From Effusibacillus pohliae DSM 22757 (GTDB lineage Bacteria; Bacillota; Bacilli; Tumebacillales; Effusibacillaceae): a DNA stretch of 54,023 nt. The notes below the pieces were generated by a model, which saw nothing but the letters and a program-made list of their open reading frames with translations, did no database searches and had not been told where the DNA came from. The translations under genes were made by a program, and so were the position numbers. Position 1 is the stretch's first letter. Every line of letters begins with the position of its first letter. Positions 8,199-16,340 of the stretch are shown here, one piece after another. The stretch is taken from positions 1 through 54,023 of the forward strand of contig NZ_AQXL01000114.1 of the NCBI RefSeq assembly GCF_000376225.1. The letters are read 5' to 3'.

Positions 8199-8213
8199 GA
8201 TACCTTTTGTATC
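8199..8213 (+). promoter_or_regulatory. Third GATAC/GTATC dyad
   Basis: GATAC-CTTTT-GTATC, the same half-sites as the promoter dyad upstream, 16-17 bases before the GTG start of the rightward XRE gene; probably a further operator. Confidence 0.55.
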
Positions 8214-8229
8214 AGAGGGGTGGGGTAGT

Positions 8230-8466
8230 GTGAGAAGGGAACGGTTGGCAAAAGAACGGACATCCCGCAACCTGACACAGGAGCAGGTGGCCATGCAGCT
8301 TGGCATTTCGACCATTTACCTCAGAAAATTGGAGGGAGGACAATCGAAACCAGGGCGGGAGACGATGTTGAAGCTGGAGCGTTTCTATGGAGTGCCTGCA
8401 CGAGAATTGTTTCCTGACATTTTTTCTGAAATTTCGAGCCCTTCATCTTCCCAAAGAAAGAGGTGA
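8230..8466 (+). CDS. XRE-family transcriptional regulator (small, single HTH)
   Basis: A 78-residue protein that is little more than a Cro/C1 helix-turn-helix: RLAKERTSRNLTQEQVAMQL, then GISTIYLRKLEGGQSKPGRE and TMLKLERFYGVPARELF. The GTG at 8230 is preferred over the upstream ATG at 8179 because GAGGGGTGGGG precedes it and the helix-turn-helix begins right after; the upstream ATG also lies across the predicted -10. It is divergent to the larger XRE gene and is followed, with overlapping or touching frames, by a small gene of unknown function. The pair resembles a phage-type switch, but no phage genes are nearby. Confidence 0.85.
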   Translation: MRRERLAKERTSRNLTQEQVAMQLGISTIYLRKLEGGQSKPGRETMLKLERFYGVPARELFPDIFSEISSPSSSQRKR

Positions 8467-8471
8467 GACAT

Positions 8472-8714
8472 GTGGAACACGACTTCGTTGCCCGCTTGAT
8501 CCGCAACACTCGGCTGAGCGAGAATGATGCAGAACATCTCCTTTCCCTCTCGATCAACGACATCATCCAGTATTTGATCGGCGTAAAAGGCGGATTTGTG
8601 TATCGCGCGTACCTGCTGGAACGCCTGCTGGAACTTGTGGACGGCCCGCGGGGAATTGCGGTTCCGGAATCGGTCTATTCCGAATTGCTGCAGCGCCAGT
8701 CAACACCACAATAG
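8472..8714 (+). CDS. Small hypothetical protein coupled to XRE regulator
   Basis: An 80-residue acidic helical protein starting at GTG 8472 (an in-frame GTG at 8463 is also possible). AAGAGGTGAG sits about five bases upstream and overlaps the end of the regulator gene, so translation is probably coupled. No membrane segment or known motif is visible; the middle reads LLSLSINDIIQYLIGVKGG and the end VPESVYSELLQRQ. I do not recognise the family. The context suggests a partner, target or anti-repressor of the small XRE protein. An intrinsic terminator follows immediately. Confidence 0.65.
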   Translation: MEHDFVARLIRNTRLSENDAEHLLSLSINDIIQYLIGVKGGFVYRAYLLERLLELVDGPRGIAVPESVYSELLQRQSTPQ

Positions 8715-8729
8715 CAGACAAAATAAAAT

Positions 8730-8751
8730 CCAGCCCTCGCGGCTGGTTTTT
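8730..8751 (+). terminator. Terminator after the XRE module
   Basis: CCAGCC-CTCGC-GGCTGG followed by TTTTT, rightward, ending the two-gene XRE operon. Confidence 0.9.
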
Positions 8752-8768
8752 CATCCCTATGAAATGAC

Positions 8769-8862
8769 TGGCGGAGTGAGAGGGATTCGAACCCTCGATA
8801 CGGGTTATCCCCGTATACTCGCTTAGCAGGCGAGCGCCTTCGACCTACTCGGCCATCACTCC
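8769..8862 (-). tRNA. tRNA-Ser(GCT)
   Basis: Leftward class II tRNA: acceptor GGAGTGA/TCACTCC, anticodon loop CTGCTAA with anticodon GCT, long variable arm, T-loop GTTCGAATC and encoded CCA. It reads AGC and AGU. Confidence 0.95.
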
Positions 8863-8927
8863 ATCGTTTTCCGCACACCCGGCAGGATCCCATACTTCCT
8901 CATTGTACCGTGCGGATGGCCGAACGG

Positions 8928-9191
8928 TCAAGATTTCGAGTTGGTCAACTTTTTCATCTTATACCGACGGACCAGCGCGTACCACGTCACAAACAGCAAA
9001 AATGCCCATCCCAACACATAGAACACCATCGACAGAATCTGGGACACCGGATGCGGCGACAGGCTGATCATAAAGCCGACGAGAAACATGGCGAACGTGA
9101 TGAACATCGACCGGCCGAACGCCGCCCGGTGCAAAGCGAAATACTGAACGATCACGCAGACGATGACCGCGAGCAACCCCGTAAAAAACAT
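8928..9191 (-). CDS. Small three-helix membrane protein, unknown
   Basis: An 87-residue hydrophobic protein with three likely membrane helices: about residues 2-19 (FFTGLLAVIVCVIVQYFA), 29-47 and 53-72, ending in a basic tail YKMKKLTNSKS that should stay in the cytoplasm. The start is ATG 9191, preceded by AAGGAG at ten bases; the open frame extends upstream but without a site. No named family is recognised. It lies between tRNA-Ser(GCT) and the TnpB remnant and reads leftward like the core genes. Confidence 0.7.
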   Translation of the reverse strand: MFFTGLLAVIVCVIVQYFALHRAAFGRSMFITFAMFLVGFMISLSPHPVSQILSMVFYVLGWAFLLFVTWYALVRRYKMKKLTNSKS

Positions 9192-9360
9192 TATGGTACC
9201 GCTCCTTCTCTGACAATTCACATCCATTATACACGATTTCGTGCTGCAATTCGAGCAAAAGGAGACCCCTCGCATTTGTTTTTCCATCTCGACATTCTCT
9301 GTTTTACAGAAATCGCGCGCGAAAGCCCATGTTTTAATCGTGGAATGAAGCGCGTTGTGG

Positions 9361-9400
9361 TATAATCAGGTAAAGGCGGATGTACTTTGAAAACTGAACA
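9361..9400 (+). other. rrn-leader-like string near a TATAAT
   Basis: TATAAT at 9361 is followed by TACTTTGAAAACTGAACA (about 9383-9400), a string I associate with Firmicute rRNA leaders and spacers. No good -35 is visible and no rRNA gene is present, so it is probably a relic or a chance resemblance. Confidence 0.35.
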
Positions 9401-9479
9401 TAGGGGGTTGCGACAGGAAACGCTCTTTCGCGTAAAATGTTCAAGCACAATCCGCGAAGTCGTGGCCGAAATGCGAAAA

Positions 9480-9615
9480 CCAAGCAGTTGGCTATCGGAC
9501 TAAATCCAACAAAGAACCGTGGGACACACGGGGATCGCTTGGTGCCGCAAAGCAGAACTCCCGGTTTCGGGGGTGCTCTCAAGAATCCATCGGCTTCAGC
9601 CGTGTGGAGTGTCAA
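9480..9615 (+). mobile_element. IS605/IS1341-type TnpB right-end remnant with omega-RNA-like end
   Basis: The decayed frame reading GDRLVPQSRTPGFGGALKNP followed by SASAV has the wording of TnpB C-termini, and the DNA ends with the family's right-end pattern: AAGCAGAACTCCC, then CAAGAATCC, the hairpin CATCGGCTTCAGCCGTG (about 9588-9604) and GGAGTGTCAA. In active elements this stretch is the scaffold of the omega (reRNA) guide RNA used by the TnpB nuclease, and the guide starts right after the end. The rest of tnpB and the left end are absent. The element is a fragment; whether the RNA is still made cannot be told. Confidence 0.65.
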
Positions 9616-9694
9616 ATGCGGATGTCCCAGGATGTCATGCAGATTTATCCTGTCGTGGAAACAGCAACGTGCATTGTTTGTGGGATAAAATCTA

Positions 9695-9725
9695 ACGGGG
9701 TCCGTCCGCGGGACCCCCTTTTTCA
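9695..9725 (+). terminator. Rightward terminator downstream of TnpB remnant
   Basis: GGGGTCC-GTCCGC-GGGACCCC followed by CTTTTT. It is oriented rightward, towards the end of serS, so it would end a transcript crossing the TnpB remnant. Confidence 0.75.
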
Positions 9726-9764
9726 TATCGCAAAAATCAAGCAGGAACGAACCACTCGCCGTGG

Positions 9765-11345
<1,581 letters not shown>

Positions 11346-11375
11346 AGTGTACCACATTGGCTCCGCTTCATTCAA
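11346..11375 (-). promoter_or_regulatory. Promoter of the serS T-box transcript
   Basis: TTGAAT (11370-11375), an 18-base spacer, TACACT (11346-11351), leftward, immediately upstream of the T-box leader. Confidence 0.7.
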
Positions 11376-11661
11376 GCTACTGTTGTTACCAGTGTTCAAG
11401 TTTTTCAGCTCTAACTGATTACGATTTCAAATTATTGCGGTTACCACCCAATTGCCGCAACGTATCGAAAAATATTTTCTTGGAAAACTGAAACTTTTTT
11501 CGATTTCAGTTCGTCTTTAATATTAGAACCGAGCAACTAGTTTATTTGCTTCAAAAAATTAGGAAAGGAGGCTAAAGTCTTAAAAAGGCAATAGTTCCAG
11601 AGTACAGAGTTGTGTCGCCATATTTCAGAATAGCGAGTATCATCGAAAGGAGAGTTTGAAC
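11376..11661. other. AT-rich intergenic region before lipoprotein cluster
   Basis: No supported gene. It holds an inverted repeat ACTGAAA-(10)-TTTCAGT near 11486-11510 and an AAAGGAGG near 11564 that has no good start codon after it. The leftward frame at 11572-11799 has no ribosome site and looks spurious. Confidence 0.55.
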
Positions 11662-11760
11662 ATGATCAAAGAAAAAATGTTGATGAACGTAATGGTATCT
11701 ATGCTGCTTTCTACCACCGATTTTGCTTATCTCGTCAAGGATAGAGGAACCATATGGTGA
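11662..11760 (+). CDS. Possible 32-residue peptide upstream of lipoprotein
   Basis: ATG 11662 is preceded by AAAGGAGAG at a good distance and opens 32 codons rich in Met and Leu. The stop TGA (11758-11760) overlaps the ATG (11754) or GTG (11757) starts of the lipoprotein gene, so translation would be coupled. The peptide has a mildly hydrophobic middle (MVSMLLSTTDFAYLV) and no recognisable motif. It could be a leader peptide that sets translation of the next gene, or the relic of a longer protein. Confidence 0.4.
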   Translation: MIKEKMLMNVMVSMLLSTTDFAYLVKDRGTIW

Positions 11761-12950
11761 TAAACGGAATGACCAGAATTTTCGTTCTATTAATTTCAAT
11801 CACGGTGATAGGTATAATCGGTTGTCAAATGGGCGGAAAACAACCCTCTGATGCTTCCACTGTGAACCACAAAACGAATGAGAGTGAATCTGGAGCGGTC
11901 TCCACAGACATGAAAGATAACTTGCCAAGTGTAATTGAGAGACAAGAAGCCTGGAAAGATCAATCAATCCGTTCCTTTGATGCAGTACTCCCTAATCAAA
12001 AAGCATGGATTCCACTTGCACTTGGCTCGGATGGTACAATAGTAGGAGTAGTAACGCCGCAAGACAAAGATCTGTCAGGACAAGTAATCTTGTTTGATGT
12101 TAACAAACAGGCGTACAAGACAATTTACTCGTTCAGAGAGCCTGCTCAGCCAATCGGAGCCGACATCAATGATAATTGGATCGTATGGAGCGAGGCGCTT
12201 GACCAAAGTTTTACCAACTGGAAAATTCACGTATATGATCGGGTTAAAAATACAAAACGAGTGATATATGAATCAGCAAAAGATACGAATGGAATGGGAT
12301 ATCCCGGTCCATTGATTATGCCAAAACTTTATGAAAACTGGTTGGTTTTCAGTCCGGCTGTGGATCAGCCGAAAAATGGAATCCCCTCGATAGTTGTAAA
12401 GAAACTAGATCTGCGAACGGGCGAATCGTCTGATATCGCTTCACCCGGCGGACATCCGGTTATGACAAAGGATTTCATAGCCTGGATTGGAAAAGATTCG
12501 GAACAAGCGTCTGGTGCGGTTTATTGGAATAAAGGTGGACACATTGAGCAACTGACTCACAAACAGGAAGTTACGTATCTTGCCGCCGAAGGGAGTACGA
12601 TTGCCTGGTCCGGTCATCGAACGGGGGAGGGCGGTTGGTCCGTCAACCTCATCGAAAATGGCGTTGAACGAAAGATCTTTTCTGCTAAACAGGGTAACTC
12701 TCTTGAGTTTCTAGGTTTAAGTCCTCGAATCCTAGCCTGGCAGTCACGTGAGGACGTACAGGTGTATGATCGGAAACTTAATAAGGTAGTTACCTTAGAA
12801 AAAAATGTGAATCCCAGTTCTGTGATTGCAAAAGATCAATTGTTACTGTGGTCAACACCGATTCCAAAAACGATGGAAGAAAGGGCTGCAGTCACGTCTC
12901 GAAAGGGGATTTTACCCCACACACTCCATTTAATACAGTTCAGTGATTAA
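11754..12950 (+). CDS. Lipoprotein with beta-propeller-like repeats
   Basis: A 398-residue protein with a lipoprotein signal: hydrophobic stretch, then lipobox I-I-G-C24, so it should be anchored outside the cell membrane. After a Ser/Asn-rich linker the protein contains repeated blade-like units with WIVWSEA, NWLVFSPA, DFIAWIGK, STIAWSGH and RILAWQSR, each about 45-60 residues apart, which is how TolB/WD40-like propellers look. No catalytic residues can be named. It lies behind a possible coupled 32-codon ORF and is followed 22 bases later by another gene of unknown function. Codon use is more AT-rich than in the core genes. Confidence 0.75.
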   Translation: MVINGMTRIFVLLISITVIGIIGCQMGGKQPSDASTVNHKTNESESGAVSTDMKDNLPSVIERQEAWKDQSIRSFDAVLPNQKAWIPLALGSDGTIVGVVTPQDKDLSGQVILFDVNKQAYKTIYSFREPAQPIGADINDNWIVWSEALDQSFTNWKIHVYDRVKNTKRVIYESAKDTNGMGYPGPLIMPKLYENWLVFSPAVDQPKNGIPSIVVKKLDLRTGESSDIASPGGHPVMTKDFIAWIGKDSEQASGAVYWNKGGHIEQLTHKQEVTYLAAEGSTIAWSGHRTGEGGWSVNLIENGVERKIFSAKQGNSLEFLGLSPRILAWQSREDVQVYDRKLNKVVTLEKNVNPSSVIAKDQLLLWSTPIPKTMEERAAVTSRKGILPHTLHLIQFSD

Positions 12951-12972
12951 TTCAAAAAGCGCGTGAGTTAGG

Positions 12973-13371
12973 ATGACGGAGGGGGAATCCCCTCCGGCAG
13001 CCCCATCGACAACACAAAAAAGTGGGGCGGTGGTATTGGCTTCCTCACAAAATTGGAAAGTGCTGATTGATTGCCAACTAAAAAACTCCCAATTCCACCA
13101 AACAGCCTACATCCAATATATCGGCAATCAACAATCAGTGGAAACCGTAACGCTTGCCATTTCTGATGGGACCGGTCAATCAAAATCTGTACTGAGTCCA
13201 AATGAAATCAGTCATTCATTTTTGAAGCAAGCTATTACCACAAGTTCTAGTGTAAGCGGCTGGGAACAAGCAAAAAAAGAACTGCAATCCATCAAAATCA
13301 CAGTCAGTTGGGTAGCAAACGGGAAATCAAACGAGGAAACGCTGCAACCTGCAATTTATTTTCCCGAATAA
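12973..13371 (+). CDS. Hypothetical protein, 132 residues
   Basis: The gene starts at ATG 12973 with only a weak ribosome site (TTAGG) and an N-terminal Pro/Ser/Thr-rich segment such as usually follows a signal peptide, yet no signal peptide is encoded. The body is beta-rich (WKVLIDCQLKNS, then VETVTLAISDGTGQ), ending in SIKITVSWVANGKSNEETL. I do not recognise a family. It may be the remains of a secreted protein that lost its 5' end, or a real cytoplasmic product. It shares direction and AT-rich composition with the lipoprotein gene before it. Confidence 0.45.
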   Translation: MTEGESPPAAPSTTQKSGAVVLASSQNWKVLIDCQLKNSQFHQTAYIQYIGNQQSVETVTLAISDGTGQSKSVLSPNEISHSFLKQAITTSSSVSGWEQAKKELQSIKITVSWVANGKSNEETLQPAIYFPE

Positions 13372-13405
13372 AAATTGGACAAAAAATGATGTTCCGTGAA
13401 ACTAA

Positions 13406-13452
13406 ACCGACAAAACAAAACCCGAGTAGCAAACACTGACTCTGCTCGGGTT
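13406..13452 (-). terminator. Terminator after GH15 gene
   Basis: Read leftward, AACCCGAGCAG pairs with CTACTCGGGTT and is followed by a T-rich run TTGTTTTG. It ends the pdxS-pdxT-GH15 transcript. Confidence 0.75.
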
Positions 13453-13461
13453 CCCTGCGGC

Positions 13462-14535
13462 TCAACCGGCCAGCTCCTGCAGCCGTTTCGCCAGAATGAG
13501 ATACATCGCGTGCGACCAGAGCAGCGGTTTGGCCGGTTCTCCCCAACGGTCCACCCATTCCTGATATTTTTCGGGAAAAAACAGGCTTTCCTGCACCTGT
13601 TCCGGCAAGTTGCCCTGATCGTCCGCCTGCGCTTCCACCCACGCCAGCAGTTCCTTCGCCCGCTGCAGGTTGCCGGCTTCCGCGTAGTACCAGCCCAACC
13701 AAGCGGTCAACAGCACCCAGGCGCCGCCGCCGTAAAACGAATCTTCCGGATAGCGGTGCACGCCGCCGGTGACCAGCCGGTGTTCGATCTCTTCCACCGT
13801 CCTGACCATTATATGCCCGTTGGGCGGCACGACTTTGTAAGGTACGGACAACCACAATAGGTTGGCGTCGATGCTGGGATTTCCGAACGACTTGACGAAC
13901 CGCCCGTTTTGTACGCCGTGTTCCTGCAGCGCTTCCCGGATGGCGCTCAGCGTCCTGGGAATCTGTACAACCGGCACATACCGGTAGATCGCCTGCAAAC
14001 CGCCAAAAACCGCCGCCAGCGTACTTGGATGAACGCGGTCCCCGAACTCTTCCCAGCAGTCATGGTTTGGGACATGCCAAAAGGTCGTCAGGTAACGGAT
14101 CGTCTCCTCGATACTGCGATGCACCTTCATCAAAAACGAGTCATCACCCGTCAGACGGATGTGTTCCGCCACCCCCCACAGGTAGGCGCCATACCCGTCC
14201 AGTTGAAAATTGCCCCATTCTTCCGTACCCTCGTCCCCATCCAATGTGAAGCGCGTATGCAGGAAATCGTCTTTCCCAATCGGCTCACCGTTCTGATGTT
14301 TCAGAAAAAGCTGGTTCAACTTCGCCAGGTGCTTGCGGATCGCCATGTCCACCCACTGAAAAAATCGGCCGGCCGCCGCATGCTCACCCGATTTGTCGAG
14401 CGCGTGGGCGATGAATGTGCCATCCCGCAGCCAACAATACCGGTAGACGGTAAATACCGTAGATGCAGGAAAGGCTCCGTTCGGAGCCTGTGTTTGCAAA
14501 AGCAGCTGGACGCTGTGTTGATAGAGTTTGTTCAA
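13462..14535 (-). CDS. Glycoside hydrolase family 15-like protein
   Basis: A 357-residue protein with features of the (alpha/alpha)6 catalytic domain of GH15 (glucoamylase, glucodextranase or trehalase type). YRYCWLRDGTF (about 31-41) is the family hallmark substrate strand; NHDCWEEFGD (about 157-166) holds the likely acid Glu; NLPEQVQE (about 309-316) holds the likely base Glu. The N-terminal beta-sandwich found in many bacterial enzymes is missing and there is no signal peptide, so it should act in the cytoplasm. The TTG start overlaps the pdxT stop (TTGA), so translation is coupled to the PLP-synthase genes, an odd partnership. The exact substrate cannot be told. Confidence 0.8.
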   Translation of the reverse strand: MNKLYQHSVQLLLQTQAPNGAFPASTVFTVYRYCWLRDGTFIAHALDKSGEHAAAGRFFQWVDMAIRKHLAKLNQLFLKHQNGEPIGKDDFLHTRFTLDGDEGTEEWGNFQLDGYGAYLWGVAEHIRLTGDDSFLMKVHRSIEETIRYLTTFWHVPNHDCWEEFGDRVHPSTLAAVFGGLQAIYRYVPVVQIPRTLSAIREALQEHGVQNGRFVKSFGNPSIDANLLWLSVPYKVVPPNGHIMVRTVEEIEHRLVTGGVHRYPEDSFYGGGAWVLLTAWLGWYYAEAGNLQRAKELLAWVEAQADDQGNLPEQVQESLFFPEKYQEWVDRWGEPAKPLLWSHAMYLILAKRLQELAG

Positions 14536-15110
14536 GCGGATTCACGCACCATATCGAGAAAATACTTGTGAAACCGTACATCGTTCGTCAATTCCGGATG
14601 AAAAGCGGCCGCCAGCAAATGGCCCTGTCTGGCCGCCACAATCCGATCCTGGTAGGTGGCTAGCACCTCGACGCCATCACCCGTTTCCATGATATGCGGC
14701 GCCCGGATAAAGACGGCCCGGTACAGCTCCCCTTCGATCCCTTTCACCTCTAGATCGGTCTCGAAACTTTCCCGCTGCCGGCCGAACGAATTGCGGTTGA
14801 CCAGAATGTCCATCACGCCCAAATGAGCCCAATCCTGGCCATGAATCCGGTTCGCCAAGAGAATCAGCCCGGCGCAGGTGCCAAACATCGGAGTTCCCGC
14901 CTGCGCCATCTGCCGAATCGGTTCCATCAGCCCATACTGGTTCATCAATTTTCCGATCGTCGTGCTTTCCCCGCCGGGCAGCACCAACCCGTCCAGCCCT
15001 TCCAATTCTTCCTTCCGCTTGACGGGAACCACCTGATCGGCACCGGCCTGTTGCAAACTGTTGATATGTTCCGTAACTGCGCCTTGCAGGGCCAACACAC
15101 CGATTTTCAT
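14532..15110 (-). CDS. pdxT: PLP synthase glutaminase subunit PdxT
   Basis: The glutaminase half of the ribose-5-phosphate-dependent pyridoxal 5'-phosphate synthase; it hydrolyses glutamine and feeds ammonia to PdxS. 192 residues, normal length. The class I amidotransferase triad is seen: C79 in MFGTCAGLILLA, and H171/E173 in AAFHPELT. The oxyanion motif LPGGEST is at about 44-50. It follows pdxS after 15 bases and runs into the GH15-like gene with a 4-base overlap. Confidence 0.97.
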   Translation of the reverse strand: MKIGVLALQGAVTEHINSLQQAGADQVVPVKRKEELEGLDGLVLPGGESTTIGKLMNQYGLMEPIRQMAQAGTPMFGTCAGLILLANRIHGQDWAHLGVMDILVNRNSFGRQRESFETDLEVKGIEGELYRAVFIRAPHIMETGDGVEVLATYQDRIVAARQGHLLAAAFHPELTNDVRFHKYFLDMVRESA

Positions 15111-15125
15111 AAGCCGGTCGGCCTC

Positions 15126-16007
15126 CTACCAGCCGCGTTCTGCCATCCGCTCGTTCTCGGCGAGGGTCGACAGCTCGATGCCTCTCATCGCGACACCCAG
15201 GTTTTTGGACAGTTCGGCGATCAGTCCATAGTCTTGATAATGCGTGGTCGCCTGCACGATCGCTTTTGCGTATTTTTCGGGATTTTCCGATTTGAAGATA
15301 CCAGAGCCGACAAACACGCCGTCCGCACCCAGGTGCATCATCAATGCGGCGTCCGCCGGAGTAGCCACACCGCCAGCAGCAAAATTGACGACCGGCAGCC
15401 GGCCCAGCTTTTTCACTTCCAGCAGCAGCTCATACGGCGCGCCCAGGCTTTTCGCTTCGAACACGAGCTCGTCTTCCGACATGTTCTGTACCTTGCGGAT
15501 CTGCGCCTGCACGGTGCGCATGTGCTTGACCGCTTCCACGATGTTGCCGGTACCCGGCTCGCCTTTCGTACGGATCATCGAAGCGCCTTCCGCGATGCGC
15601 CGCAGCGCTTCCCCCAAATCGCGGGCGCCGCACACGAACGGAACGGTGAATTCTTTTTTGTTGATATGGAACTTGTCGTCAGCCGGCGTCAGCACTTCCG
15701 ACTCGTCGATGTAATCGACCCCGAGCGCTTCCAGCACTTTCGCCTCAACAAAATGCCCGATCCGCGCTTTTGCCATCACCGGTATCGAAACCGCGTTCAT
15801 CACTTCTTCTATGATCGTCGGGTCAGCCATGCGGGCAACCCCGCCTGCCGCGCGAATATCCGCAGGCACGCGCTCCAGCGCCATCACGGCAACCGCGCCC
15901 GCCTCTTCAGCGATCTTCGCCTGTTCGGCGTTGACCACGTCCATGATCACGCCGCCCTTTTGCATCTCCGCCATCCCGCGTTTGACTCGAGAAGTCCCTA
16001 CTTCCAT
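15126..16007 (-). CDS. pdxS: PLP synthase subunit PdxS
   Basis: The synthase half of the PLP complex, a (beta/alpha)8 barrel that joins ribose 5-phosphate, glyceraldehyde 3-phosphate and ammonia. 293 residues. Lys80 in [16 protein letters not shown] is the imine-forming lysine; [20 protein letters not shown] and the Gly-rich [20 protein letters not shown] phosphate sites are present. It is one of the most conserved proteins in the window. It heads the pdxS-pdxT-GH15 operon, behind its own promoter. Confidence 0.98.
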   Translation of the reverse strand: MEVGTSRVKRGMAEMQKGGVIMDVVNAEQAKIAEEAGAVAVMALERVPADIRAAGGVARMADPTIIEEVMNAVSIPVMAKARIGHFVEAKVLEALGVDYIDESEVLTPADDKFHINKKEFTVPFVCGARDLGEALRRIAEGASMIRTKGEPGTGNIVEAVKHMRTVQAQIRKVQNMSEDELVFEAKSLGAPYELLLEVKKLGRLPVVNFAAGGVATPADAALMMHLGADGVFVGSGIFKSENPEKYAKAIVQATTHYQDYGLIAELSKNLGVAMRGIELSTLAENERMAERGW

Positions 16008-16049
16008 CGTGACCCCACTCCTCTGCAGCTCTAAGATTACATCTTTCTT

Positions 16050-16078
16050 ATTTTAACGCACCCTGTGGTGAAGAACAA
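16050..16078 (-). promoter_or_regulatory. Promoter of pdxS
   Basis: TTGTTC (16073-16078), 17-base spacer, TAAAAT (16050-16055), leftward, about 45 bases before the pdxS start. Confidence 0.7.
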
Positions 16079-16090
16079 CCTTTCATTTAA

Positions 16091-16126
16091 TACCGCAAAA
16101 AGTACTGCAAAAAGTACCGCAAAAAA
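16091..16126. repeat. Three tandem 12-bp units
   Basis: TACCGCAAAAAG, TACTGCAAAAAG and TACCGCAAAAAA in direct succession between the terminator and the pdxS promoter. They lie just upstream of the -35. Confidence 0.8.
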
Positions 16127-16127
16127 C

Positions 16128-16163
16128 GGCAAAATCCCAAGGAGTTGCAGAACTCCTCGGGAT
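16128..16163 (-). terminator. Terminator after small membrane gene
   Basis: Read leftward, CCCGAGGAGTT-CTGC-AACTCCTTGGG followed by ATTTTG. It separates the dacA group from pdxS. Confidence 0.75.
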
Positions 16164-16170
16164 TGCTTGC

Positions 16171-16323
16171 CTATTCCCGCTTTTGCCCCGGTTGATCCAG
16201 ATGTTCCTCCTGCTTCATCCGGCGCAGGAAAGCCCGGAACATGAAAAATCCGCCCGGCAGGATGAGCAAAAGCAAAATCGTATTCAAAGCCAGCCACCAT
16301 GCCGGATTGATTCCGGAACCCAT
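16171..16323 (-). CDS. Small membrane protein, 50 residues
   Basis: A short gene ending TAG at 16171-16173. From ATG 16323 it encodes 50 residues: a short N-terminus MGSGINPAWW, one membrane helix LALNTILLLLILPGGFFMF, then a basic and acidic cytoplasmic tail RAFLRRMKQEEHLDQPGQKRE split over the membrane-proximal end. AGGTGA lies five bases before this ATG; an ATG six bases upstream is also possible. It is 17 bases downstream of dacA and before a terminator, so it is probably in the dacA transcript. I do not know its role; tail-anchored or DUF3951-like small proteins are possible relatives. Confidence 0.6.
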   Translation of the reverse strand: MGSGINPAWWLALNTILLLLILPGGFFMFRAFLRRMKQEEHLDQPGQKRE

Positions 16324-16340
16324 TGGCATCACCTGCTCGA

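Noticed and set aside
8098-8714. Prophage or toxin-antitoxin system around the XRE genes
   Set aside because: No integrase, structural or toxin-like gene is adjacent; the 80-residue neighbour matches no toxin family I know.
11572-11799. Leftward open frame of 75 codons
   Set aside because: No ribosome site, overlaps the coupled rightward start of the lipoprotein gene, and no recognisable motif.
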